From: Eucommia ulmoides
Taxonomy: Eukaryota > Streptophyta > Magnoliopsida > Garryales > Eucommiaceae
DNA length: 64,000 bases
Direction: 5' to 3'
Assembly: GCA_016647705.1 (NCBI GenBank)
Contig: CM028329.1
Span: forward strand, 57,491,231-57,555,230
A program made the position numbers and the translations under genes. Positions 18,396 to 28,869 of this stretch are shown here, piece by piece (within the stretch, counting starts at the first letter, position 1; each line of letters opens with the position of its first letter). The notes beneath the pieces were generated by a model, which saw nothing but the letters and a program-made list of their open reading frames with translations, was not told the DNA's origin and searched no databases.

Positions 18396-19690
18396 ATAAT
18401 ATAAATTAGAAGTGCATTTGAAAATGTCCAAGGGTCCACATTTTTTATCATTGGACCACTTTTGATCCAAGGACTTAGATCAAATTAGGTTTCAAAACCC
18501 TTCTCACCGATTTCCTGCTCCTCACTTGGGTTCATTCTCCCTCTCTCTCACTCTCACAGATCTGGCCTCCTCTTCGAAGGCCACCGCCGCCACCACCACT
18601 GGCATCACCTCACCGTCTCTCTCTCATCCCATGCCGCCGTCGCCATCACCATCGCAATTTCCATCCGACATCGCCATCTCGGCTTCAACCGAAGCACCGC
18701 AGCGCCGTCGCCATCACCCTCGCCGCCGATTTAGATCTTGAAGGTCTTGAAGGCAGTGTTCGGTGAGGGTCTTGAAGCGATGGTCAGCGGTCGTTGGTCA
18801 GCGGTGTTCGTTGAGGGTCTTTAAAGCGATGGTCACCGGCGAGCGTGGACGACGATGGAGGCGACGAATAGCGTGGACGATGACGAGCGTTGACTACGAT
18901 TTCGGCAGCGATGTCGTTCTTTCCTCACCGCAGGTCTCTCTCTCTCTTTCTTCCGCGTCTCTCTCTCTATATCTTCCATCGCCGACGACGACGGATACGA
19001 CGGAGGCGAAGGCGATCGTGGACGATGATTTCGGCAGCGGCGTCGTCCTTTGCTCACCACAGGTCTCTCTCTCTCGTCCGCGTCTCTCTCTGTCTTCCAT
19101 CGCCTACGAACGACAAGGCGGCCGCAAGTAACCGCCGACGATGTAGTTGAATCTGGGAGATTAGCGGTAGGCGAGTTGAAGATCGGACGCCTCTCGCTTT
19201 TCTCTCTGGCCTCTTGATTCTCACAGACCTAACCTCCTCCCCAAAGGCCGCCGCTGCAAAAAGGACGAACACCATCGCAAACACAAGGCCACTCGGATCT
19301 ATCTCTCACTAGCTCCCAGGCTCCTAGATCAGGCCTCCTCTTCGAAAGCAGTCGCCGCCGCCTCCACCACCACATCCATCGGACGTAAGCTCGCCACCCA
19401 CCTCCACCACCACATTCTTCTCTGCTATGCCTTCAGCAGAAGAGATTTGGTCGTTTCTGTCATATTTGTATTGTTATTTGATTAAAATAACATGCACCGA
19501 TACATGAGCTGTTGGAGATGAGATGCTCTTAACGGATTTTTTTTTATGAATACTTGCAATTTCCTGTAGATTTCGGTGATAATTTTTAAATGTTAATTAA
19601 TGCGGATATTTTAATAAAATAGGTGTAGAACATTGTAAAAAAGAGGAGATTATTTTATATTGTTTTAGCTCCAATTTTTCTTTTTACACA
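18396..19690. other. GC-rich block, probable body of a Helitron-like element
   Basis: About 18500-19440 is rich in CGCCGCC, GACGATGG and CTCTCTCT motifs and clearly differs in composition from the AT-rich neighbours. It has internal near-duplicates: GATTTCGGCAGCG followed by TCGTC and CAC(A/C)(G/A)CAGGTCTCTCTC occurs at about 18898-18950 and 19028-19075. It ends at the Helitron-like terminus at 19719. Similar AT-rich phrases flank it: CATGAATTTGATCGATA near 18371 and CATAAATTTGATCGATA near 19735. No recognisable protein is encoded; the many overlapping frames are composition artefacts. Confidence 0.45.
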
Positions 19691-19719
19691 CGTGCCTTCA
19701 AACACGGGTCATACCCTAA
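19691..19719 (+). mobile_element. Helitron-like 3' terminus (plus strand)
   Basis: CGTGCCTTCAAACACG, an imperfect hairpin, is followed by GGTCATACCCTAA and then T. The internal sequence just before it is homologous to the element ending at 9146: both have CAACATTCTACAC(A/C)TATTTTATT on the corresponding strand. Confidence 0.6.
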
Positions 19720-19756
19720 TATATATATATATCATTCATAAATTTGATCGATACAT

Positions 19757-20684
19757 GTTGAATCTATTTTATATAAATTTATTTATCATTTTATCTTTAT
19801 TTTTCTAATATGTTTATTGATAAATTAAAATAATTTTATATAATTTCTTAAGTTAGAATTTTACTTATTTATTTTATTATTTTTAATTATTTAAGTGCTT
19901 TGTAAATTTTAGTCCAAATAAATTGATAAAAAATTTAAAGGAAGAGGGATAAAAGTAATTTTAAATCCAACAAGCCAATCCTTGGAACACTAATTCTGAA
20001 ATGTCTACCCCTCTCATGTGAAAGAAAAGATGGATCCATACCTAAGAAAAAGACGATTGGAAAAATAATGCTTGTCTAGTCATAATCGGATAAATGACTT
20101 GCGGAAATAAAATCTTTAAACAATATTGACTCGAGCAAGTACGTCCGTAGCCTTGTTGACTCAAGCAAGTAAGTCTATGGAGGTATTTTGATACTTAATG
20201 CCCTAAGGTCTTTTATGGTTTAGAAGTCATTAGCCCAAAGCTCGCTACACAGGTTAACTAGAAAACTTAATGGAACTGAGCAAAGTTACATAATTGTTTA
20301 ATAGCAAAAAAAGAAAGAAAAGAAAGTATATGTATATTTAAAAAAATAAATATATGCCTTAATTGTATCATTGGTTAAGAATGTTGATGGAATGTAAGAA
20401 ATCGAACCTGCTTTGTTGTCATCATTATAAAATCCGCGGTCTTCTGTTGGTTAATTCAGTCTTAAATATCTTAGACGGTAGACTAGCAAGCATATGGAAA
20501 TATGTAAGTTTGAAAATACACAAGTTTACATCAGTCTAAATGTGCACTGTCTTGGTTGTAATAAATTCTATTAGCATGTAAACTTTCACACACTATATTG
20601 CAATCATATTGTAAAATCAGATTTTTTCTATCTCGTGTATATTTATTGATGACACTGTTTGTATTGTGAATAATTGTTTAGGTC
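19757..20684 (+). repeat. LTR-like repeat, copy A
   Basis: It starts TGTTGAATCTATTTTATATA and is homologous to 20967-22880 (copy B) and, in its first 330 bp, to 22960-23306 (copy C). Shared phrases include CAATCCTTGGAACAC and GCACTGTCTTGGTTGTAAT. Copies B and C are preceded by GAGAACTAGCAAAATTT(A/G)(A/G)(G/T)TTT, a tract resembling the purine-rich 3' end of Tat/Athila type gypsy elements. This suggests A-internal-B-internal-C with very short internals. Confidence 0.65.
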
Positions 20685-20966
20685 ATTTTCTAGAATAATT
20701 CCCTGAGGGTAATGTTCGGAAAACAGTTTTATTTGTTAATTTTTTTTTTAAGTATATGATTAAAAAAAAATGTTTCTGGATAACATGCTGGAAACCCTCA
20801 CGAGATTATAACTCGTCCTCTAGGGATCGTCTAGAGGTTTAAAGACATACTGCATACGCTAAATGCAGTCATGTCATCAACAAAAGTAGTTTATATTTAT
20901 ATTGTTTTAATTTATTTTATCTTTATGTTTTGTTCGAGAACTAGCAAAATTTAAGTTTGTAAGTAT
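20685..20966. other. Internal segment between LTR-like copies A and B
   Basis: About 280 bp with no coding capacity. The last 50 bp match the DNA immediately before copy C. The middle 200 bp has no counterpart between copies B and C. Confidence 0.5.
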
Positions 20967-21411
20967 TTGTTGGATTTATTTTATATAGATTTATTTATTC
21001 TTTTATCTTTATTTTTTTAGTATATTTATTGATAATTTTAAATAATTGCTTAAGTTAGAATTTTATTTATTTATTTTATTATTTTTAATTATTTAAGTGT
21101 TTTGTAAATTTCGGTCCAAATAGGTTGATAAAAAGCTTAAAGAAAGGGGCATAAAAGTAATTTTGAAATCCAATAAGTCAATCCTTGGAACACCAGTTCT
21201 CAAATGTCTTCCCACGTGAAAGAAATAGTGGATTCATACCTAAGAAAAAGACAAATAAAATTAGCTATCAATTGGAAAAGTAATGCTTGTCTAGTCATAA
21301 TTTGACACATGGCTTGTGGAAATAAAATCATTAAACAATATTATATGTATTTGATCATGGAATTTAGTTGATTGAATTAATTGATGATTAATTTTCGCAT
21401 ACTATAATAAT

Positions 21412-22303
21412 AAAAAAAAGTACAATTTAGATCATCTAATTATTAACACATTTTTAAGTGACCTCTCTAAGTTTCGACGTTTTATTTCAAACCCTTTACG
21501 TATCGAAACAGTTTTAATTGGTCATTCTGTTAGAAATTCTGTTAAAACTAACAGAATCTTAGGGGTAAAATGATCTTTTCACGTTTTTTAATTTTTTAAT
21601 CATTTTTAATATAATATATTTGTTTTTGTTTTTTTATCTCTCTCTCTCTCTCCCCGCCACCTCCTTCTCCCTCCTTCCCTCTCCCTGTTACCTCCCTCTT
21701 TCCCTCTTCCCGCTACCTTCCTCTCCCCCGTCACCTTCCTTCTCCCTCTCACCCCCTGTTGCAGGGGGTGAAACCACCCCTGGAACAGAGAGTGACACCC
21801 TTTTTTGCAGGAGGTGATTCCACCACCTGTTTTGGGGGTGGAAATCACCCCCTGCAACAGGGGGTGAAACCACCCCTTCTACCAGGGGGTGGTACCCCCT
21901 GTTGCAGGGGGCGGAACTCACCCCCGTAACAGGGGTGGTTTCACCCCCCTGTTGTAGGGGGTGAAAACATCCCTTGTTACGGTGGTGACAGGGAAGAAGG
22001 GAGAGGGAAAGAAGGAGAAGAAGTTGGCGGGGAAAGGGAATAAGGGAGAGGGAGGTGGCGGGGAGAGAGAAGGAGAGAGAGAGAGAGAAATAAAAAAAAA
22101 CCAAATATATTATATTAAAAATTAAAAAAAACATGAAAAGACCATTTTGCCCTTGAAATTCTGTTAGTTTTAACAGAATTTCTAACGGAAGGACCAATTA
22201 AAGTCGTTTCGATACATAGAGGATTTGAAATGAAACGCCAAAATTTAGAGGGGCCACTTAGAAATATGTCAATAATTAGATGATCTAAATTATACTTTTC
22301 CCT
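21412..22303. mobile_element. Foldback Mutator-like (MULE) element with long inverted repeats
   Basis: The element is flanked by a perfect 9-bp target duplication TATAATAAT (21403-21411 and 22304-22312), the MULE signature length. Its arms, about 200-230 bp, are imperfect inverted repeats starting with AAAAAGTACAATTTAGATC on the left and the complement of GATCTAAATTATACTTTT on the right. They share GTTAGAAATTCTGTTAAAAC and its inverse. Between the arms is a CT/GA-rich zone and an array of short palindromes. No transposase is encoded, so the element is non-autonomous. Confidence 0.9.
21752..21985. repeat. Palindrome array built on CCTGTTGCAGGGGGTGAAACC
   Basis: Variants of GTTGCAGGGGGTGAAACCAC and its complement alternate at least six times within 230 bp, so that GGGGGTG pairs with CACCCCC repeatedly. 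The block is the centre of the foldback MULE and could form several nested hairpins. Confidence 0.85.
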
Positions 22304-22880
22304 TATAATAATAAGTTTTTTTTTCTGGTGGCTAGTTTAGCTTTGCAGCCTTGTTGACTCGAGCAAGTAAGTCCGTAGGGGTATTTTGATACTTAGTGCC
22401 CTAAGGTCTTTTATGGTATGGGAGTCATTAGCACAAAGCTGGCTATGCAGGTCAGCTAGAAAGCTTGATGGAGCTGAACATAGTTACATAATTATGTAAT
22501 AGCAAAAAAAAAAAAAAAAAAAAGGTATATGTATATGTATATTTAAATAAATAAATCTATGCCTTAATTGTATCATTGGTTAAGGATGTTGATGGAATGT
22601 AAGAGATTAGACCTGCTTTGTTGTCATCATTATAAAACCCACGGTCGTGTGTTGGTTAATTCACTCTTAAATATCTTAAGCGGTAGACTAGCAAGCATAT
22701 GGAAGCATGTAAGTTTGAAAATACATAAGTTTACATCAGTCTAAATGTGCACTGTCTTGGTTGTAATAAATTCTATTAGTATGTTGACTTTCACACACTA
22801 CACTGCAATCATATTGTAAAATCAGATTTTTACTATGTCTTGTATATTTATTGATGGCAGTACTTGTATTGTGATTAATT

Positions 22881-22959
22881 TTTTAGGTTATGATTGTTTT
22901 AATTTATTTTATCCTTATGTTTTACTCGAGAACTAGCAAAATTTAGGTTTTGGGGTATT
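22881..22959. other. Short internal segment between LTR-like copies B and C
   Basis: It contains ACTCGAGAACTAGCAAAATTT and then GGTTTTGGGGTATT, a purine-rich tract directly before the TGTTGG start of copy C. Confidence 0.5.
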
Positions 22960-23306
22960 TGTTGGATCTATTTTATATATATTTATTTACCCTTTTATCT
23001 TTATTTTTCTAGTATATTTGTTGATAAATTAAAATAATTATTAATAATTTTAAATAATTGCTTAAGTTAGAATTTAACTTATTTATTTTATTACTTTTAA
23101 TTATTTAAGTGTTTTGTAAATTTTGGTCCAAATAAATTGATAAAAAAACTTAAAAGAAGGGGCACAAAAGTAATTTTTAAATCCAATAAGCTAATCCTTG
23201 GAACACCAATTCTCAAATGTCTTCCCTCACGCGTAAAAGAAATGGTGGATCCATACCTAAGAAAAAGACAAATAAAATTAGCAATCAATTGGAAAAGTTA
23301 TGGGTA
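22960..23306 (+). repeat. LTR-like repeat, copy C, truncated
   Basis: It starts TGTTGGATCTATTTTATATA and follows copies A and B for about 340 bp up to CAATTGGAAAAGT, where similarity stops abruptly. Confidence 0.65.
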
Positions 23307-23629
23307 ATTTGTGTCCCGAACTCCCGATAGACCAATTTTGTTGAGTGCAAGCAATAACTACTGGTATCAAATGAAAATTTAAAAATTTCAGTACTTCAAT
23401 TTTTAGTTTTATCAATGAGAAATGCTAAACATCCTAAAAATGAAGACCAAATGCATTCAATACATGCTACTCATGTATTGAATGCTAGAATTGTAAAAAC
23501 ATTCAATGCATTTTTCCTGTTCATTCATCAAACTATTAACTCCATAATCTCTAATTAGCACTAGAAAATGATAAATCGACAATTTTCAAGATTAGTAGTT
23601 CTTTCAACGAGCGTCAACAATAAATCAAT
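23307..23629. other. AT-rich intergenic DNA
   Basis: It contains a short imperfect inverted repeat around ATGCATTCAATACATG and CATGTATTGAATGC. No gene recognised. Confidence 0.4.
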
Positions 23630-24500
23630 CTAGTAGGATCTTAAAAAACAAGCTAAAATCATAACCACACCAATTTCTCGAGAAAAAGTTCAGGGATCAA
23701 AATGCGAGAATCAAAAATCAATAAATAACAATCAATAACTACAAATAGGAACCAAATTTAAACTCAAAATCAAACCAATACCCAACTGGAAAAATGTGGA
23801 GTTACAAAGCAAAGATGGTTATGATTACGGAATTTCCTGAAGAATCTCTTGTAGAAATTCACTCATCTCAATAGCAAAAAAAAACCCTAAAAATTCAGAT
23901 CTCACCGTCGATTCAGAACACCTAAATTCACAAATTGAAATAATTAATCAGCAATAAAACATTAACAAGCAAATGTGTATTCAAGCACAAGCACAAGAGC
24001 AAAAAGCAGAAATTTTAGATTTCAAAAAAAAAGAAAAAAACCTAGTAGGATCTTAAAAAACAAGCTAAGATCATAACCACACCAATTTCTCGAGGAAAAG
24101 TTCAGGGATCAAAATGCGAGAATCAAAAATCAAAAAATAACAATCAATAACTAGAGATCGGAACCAAATTTAAGCTCAAAATCAACAAAATCAAACCAAT
24201 ACCCAATCATAAAAATGTGGAGTTACAGAGTAAAGATTACTTAACGCTAACGACAACAAGCAATCCAGTGAGCGATGGATGATTACGGAATTTCCTGAAG
24301 AATCTCTCGTAGAAATTCACTCATCTCAATAGCAAAAAAAAAATCTCCAAAATTCAGATCTCACCATCGATTTAGAACACCTAAATTCACAAATTGAAAC
24401 AATTAATCACCAATAAAACATTAACAAGCACATATGTGTATTCAAGCACAAGCACAAGAGCGAAAAGTAGAAATTTCAGATTTCAAAAATGAAAACACAA
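23630..24500 (+). repeat. Tandem duplication, two copies, period 412 bp
   Basis: Copy 1 starts CTAGTAGGATCTTAAAAAAC at 23630 and copy 2 starts with the same phrase at 24042. They share CACACCAATTTCTCGAG, ACGGAATTTCCTGAAGAATC and GTGTATTCAAGCACAAGC. Copy 2 carries about 50 bp of extra sequence near 24232-24285. Non-coding on both strands as far as I can tell. Confidence 0.85.
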
Positions 24501-24705
24501 AAATCTGAAAAACGAAGAACAAAAATCTCGAGTTGAAGAAACGAAACACTCTAGATTTGAAAAAAAATGTACCTCGCCGCCGTCTCTCTCTTCTCAACTT
24601 GCCGAAGCTTCTCTCGCCGTCGCCCCTCTTCTCAACTCGCCGTTGTTGCCTCGTCTCAAGTCTCTTCTCTGCCCTCTATTCTCTAGAAAAATAGGAAATG
24701 AACAA

Positions 24706-25938
24706 TGATCGCTCAAATTACTTATCCTAATTAAGCGCAAAATATTGTAGTATAGTGTGCTTAAGTACAAGTGTTGAACCATAGAGATCAGTTTTATAAT
24801 CATCAATTTTTAATTATTATTTTCTTTCATTTTCTTTGAAGTGATGATTTGAAAATTTTGATTGCAAAAAACTAAAGTTTTGATAAAATACAAGTAAGAC
24901 ACCGGGTTACGAATTATAAATTCATATTTTGAGATTTATGTTCTTTTCGTATTTTCTTCTTTAATTTGGATTTGTAAAAACGAGTGTTCCAAACTACAAG
25001 CCGGAACAACTCATAAAGATTGGATTATTATTCTCTGGCATGATTTATCTTTGGTATTTAATTCCTACTCTATACTAATTTAAAATGAATTAAAATTTAG
25101 GCATAAACCATCCAGACTAATAATCAATCCCCAAGAAAATAATTGCATAACCATTAGAGCTAAACCACAGGTACAAATTCTAATGTTCAAATAGTAATTA
25201 AATTTAAATCAAAATTTTTACAAGAATATTTTGATAATAAATTCAATTACAATAAAATCATTTTTTAAAGAACGAGTTTACATGCAATAGTTTATACAAT
25301 ATCCAACAATTAAATAGAAAATACAATATTACATAAATTCAATATACCTCATTACATCCTAACCCGGTGTAAGAAAAATTAGCCGCTCATGGGTGCGTAC
25401 AAGAGAATGCTAGTATTCTCTCTAGAGTTGAGTAAAGGAATTGGTGATTGGAACTCAAACCTCTCTATCCTATTTATAGAATTTTTAAAGGGGTACAAAA
25501 GGAATTAAACAAAAAGAAAGGGGGCCAACTTGACCAAGTGGGGGTACTGTTCATAGGTGGTACTGTTCACGCGCGGCTTTGACAATTTTCTTTCGGATCG
25601 CCGTGGTTTGCTCGTTTCTTATCTGATTCGCTTAAAATCAATGCCATTTTGTTCGTTTTTCAAAAAATTATAAAAAAGTATAAAATAAATCAATTTTTGA
25701 TTTTGTTAAGGGATCAAACGATTCATTCCGGTATCTTTGATTTTTGTTCGGTTTTCGTTCGACTTGCAGTGGTTTATTCATTTTTAATCCAATTTATCTC
25801 ATCTTAACGTCGTTTTGATCCATTTTCATAAACATACAAAAATAATTAAAATAGCTATATTTATAATAATTTACACTATTCGAACGATTAACAAACCTAA
25901 ATTTAGGGATATGAAATTGCACAAATGCGGTGCGATCA
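24706..25938 (-). repeat. 3' LTR of the gypsy element
   Basis: 1233 bp, collinear with 53067-54319. In the first 270 bp I count about 17 differences by eye, roughly 6 percent. It contains the shared phrases ATATTGTAGTATAGTGTGCTT and CCTAACCCGGTGT. The element's polypurine tract (GGTTTGAGGG on the minus strand) lies directly beyond 25938. Confidence 0.9.
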
Positions 25939-27211
25939 CACCCTCAAACCTAAATTTTGCTAGTTCTCGAGCAAAACTAAATATAATAATTAAATAAAAA
26001 TCCATTTTCGGGGGAACACGATTGCATTTAACGTATGCAATAAGCCTTTAAACCCTTATGTTTTCTCTAGTGGACGAGTATAGTCTCGTGAGGGTTTACA
26101 GTGATGCTACCCACAAACATCTCAAATCCCTTTTTGTGCATATTATTTCTCACAAAATTTCTATCAGTCCTATCCAATGCTAACATATCAAATCAAGGAC
26201 AAATAAGAGTTACTGAAATAGTCATTAATCTCATAGCACGTGATTTCTAACAATATTCATTTTTGCACCCACGACATACATACAACTCTCGTTTATAATG
26301 AATTTAGCACGTAATAGCTAGTCAACTAAATTTAAACAATCCAACAACGTTTTCCCTGATATATATAAAAATTTATAACACAATTATAAACAATGTTTTA
26401 TTTATTTATTTTTATTTTTTTATTTTTTTTTAAAAAATAATTTTTTCTTTAAATAAATGACCGTGCAATATTAACCCCACTAGGCTTTCTAAGATGTCCG
26501 TGTAACAAGTGTTAGGCCAATGATCCCAATCTAGTTGGCTCAAGGTATCAGATGTTAAGGCACCCCTCAGGCTTAAAAATTCGAACAAATTAGGTTTCGA
26601 AGCTAACGAACCACTTATCGTCTTAACAAATCACTTTCCCCTTTTAACGCGAATCTCGAAACTTACTGAAGCAAGAGACCCGGTTACTCAGTGAAAGCTC
26701 ATCATTAAGACATTTATTTTATTTTATTTTTATTTTTTTTATACTTAAATTTTAAGGATAGGTTATTTTCACGTCAAATTTAGTAAACCAACTTATGTAC
26801 TGAATTTAAAATAAAAGAAAGATGGCATAAATGTAAAGGTCGAAAAGTAAAATATTTTTTTAAAAATTAGTCCTATGTTCCAATGATTATTTTAGCAAAC
26901 TCAAGTTTGTATTTGACAGATGTGTCAACATAGGATAGATTGAATACAAGCATTTACCCCCCTCCCCCAAAACCTAAATCTAGCATTGTCCTCAATGTGA
27001 AAATTTACGAAAATAATTAAGTGAGGAAAGATACAACCTTGGTGTAACTGAACAAATTGGCCTAACTTGAATGCTTGTAAACCTGTTTGTCAAAACACGA
27101 AAAGAAACTCATCAAATAAAAATAAAAATTAAAATAAGAACACTAAAATAATAGTGGGTTGCCTCCCACTCAATACTAAGTTTAACATCTTCAGCCGGAC
27201 GTGATAGGGCA
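25939..27211 (-). other. Gypsy 3' non-coding region between integrase and 3' LTR
   Basis: Minus-strand features are GTGGGAGGCAACCCAC (about 27153-27168), then GAGGACAATGCTAGATTTAGG followed by a G-rich stretch (about 26955-26995), then CTCGAGAACTAGCAAAATTT close to the LTR. These phrases are familiar from Tat/Athila type elements. No reading frame. Confidence 0.65.
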
Positions 27212-28378
27212 TCATGAATAAATTGGGTTAACCAATTTTACTGTTTCGATGATGCCCCGCTTTTCGTAGCCTACCATATGTTTCAATCGTTGGCCGTTAA
27301 CCTTAAGTTTCCAGCCGTCTCTCAAGTCAATGATTTCTACTACCCCACTGGAATATGCTCTTTCAACTTCAAAAGGGCCATCCCATCTAGATCGAAGTTT
27401 TCCTGGAAAAAGTCTCAATTTTGAATTAAACAACCAAACATTTTGATTAGGATGAAAGGATTTTCTATTAATGATTTTGTCACGAAAAGCTCTCGTCCTC
27501 TCCTTATAAATTTTTGAATTCTCAAAGGCCTCGTTTCGCAATTCGTCTAACTTTGAAAGTTGAAGCTTACGTTCATCCCCTGCTCGTTTCATCTCAAAAT
27601 TTAATGCTCTTGTAGCCCAATAAGCATGATGCTCTAGCTCGACAGGTAAATGACACGCTTTTCCATACACCAACCGGTAAGGCGACATACCGATAGGAGT
27701 TTTGTAGGTTGTACGATACGCCCATAATACATCAATCAAGCGCTCCGACCAATCCTTATGGTCGGGACGTACCGTTTTCTCTAATATCTGTTTCACTTAT
27801 CGATTAGAAACCTCCGTTTGACCATTAGTTTGAGAATGATAAGGTGTGGCCACCTTGTGAGTCACAGAGTACTTTCGTACCAATGCCTTAAATGGCCTAT
27901 TGCAAAAATGTGTTCTTTCATCGCTAATGATTGCCCGGGGTGTCTCAAACCTGCTGAAAATATTATCCCTCAAAAAGCGAAGCACCACCCTATGGTCATT
28001 TGTTCTAGTAGCTATTGCCTCAACCCACTTTGAAACATAGTCTACTGCTAACAAGATATATTCGTGACCAAAGGATGTTGGGAATGGTCCCATGAAATTA
28101 ATGCCCCCAACATAAAAAATCTCCACTTTCAAAATCAGTGCGCATCTTTAAATAGGGACGGCCAATAGAATCCACTTTGAAGTACTTTTGCTGCCGTCCT
28201 TTTCCTCCCCAAAATGTCCCCCGCATGCCTGAGAGTGACAAAAATTTAGAATACTATCAAACTCATTTTCAGGCACACATCTCCATATTACCTGGTCTGA
28301 GCAATGCTTAAATAGGTGAGGGTCCTCCCAGTAAAAATGTTTGACCTGTGAGAAAAATCGGTCTTTATTCTGCTTGGT
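27212..28378 (-). pseudogene. Gypsy integrase remnant
   Basis: The minus strand reads the integrase in order. An HHCC-type end with CHSQACGGHFG lies near 28220. The catalytic core follows at 28132-27797, with [20 protein letters not shown] and SDERTHF, where SD(G)GTHF is usual. A stop lies after the SNR that precedes the expected catalytic Glu (near 27797). The core tail and C-terminal domain follow at 27796-27212, with [20 protein letters not shown] and [14 protein letters not shown]. The first part has several stops. The protein would cut and join retrotransposon DNA; here it is inactive. Confidence 0.9.
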
Positions 28379-28869
28379 CTACTGAGTAGGAATTTTACCT
28401 GTAACAAGGTAATTTGTAATGTTCGCAAACCAAGGCGGGGACATTTGAGTCATAGAGAAAAGCTGCTCATCAGGGAATGAATCCCTAATTGCTTTTTGTC
28501 CCTTACTCTTCTCAATAAAAACTCGAGATAGGTGGTCAGCCACAACATTTTCTACTCCCTTCTTGTCTCTAATCTCAATATCAAATTCTGCAGTAAAAGA
28601 ATCCATCTAATCAATAGAGGTTTTGTTTCTTTTTTCGACAAGAGATACCTTAGAGCTGAATGATTAGAGAAAATTATAATTTTCGACCCTAGAATATAAG
28701 ATCGAAATTTATCTAAAGCAAAGACAACGGCCAACAGTTCTTTCTCAGTGGTAGTATAGTTCACTTGTGCTTCCACAAGTGTTTTGCTGGCATAATATAC
28801 CACATGTGGTACCTTGTACACTCTTTGCCCCAAAACAGCACCGATTGCATAATTGGATGCATCATACAT
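28379..28869 (-). pseudogene. Gypsy RNase H remnant, right side of the copia insertion
   Basis: It continues the polymerase that is broken at 45028. It starts at YDASNYAIGAVLGQR, followed by VVYYASKTL, NYTTTEKELLAVVFALDKFRSYI and AEFDIEIRDKKGVENVVADHLSR, the order of a Ty3/gypsy RNase H. The domain is split into two frames near 28560-28610. Its first codons overlap the copia target duplication. Confidence 0.9.

Larger units (their letters stand above)
20967..22880 (+). repeat. LTR-like repeat, copy B, interrupted by a foldback MULE
   Basis: The left part (20967 to about 21340) and the right part (about 22345-22880) align to the left and right of copy A. The interruption contains the MULE at 21412-22303 plus about 70 bp on its left that copy A lacks. 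Confidence 0.7.

Noticed and set aside
18526..19284. A Ser/Pro/Arg-rich coding gene upstream of ELC copy 1
   Set aside because: Many overlapping frames on both strands of a repetitive GC-rich block that ends at a Helitron-like terminus; no domain.
21752..21985. A CRISPR-like array (repeated GGGGGTGAAACCACCCC)
   Set aside because: Units are palindromic, irregularly spaced, alternate in strand and lie inside a plant transposon; there are no unique spacers of constant length.
21606..22197. Glu/Arg-rich and Ser/Leu-rich frames
   Set aside because: They translate the CT/GA-rich and palindromic core of the foldback MULE.
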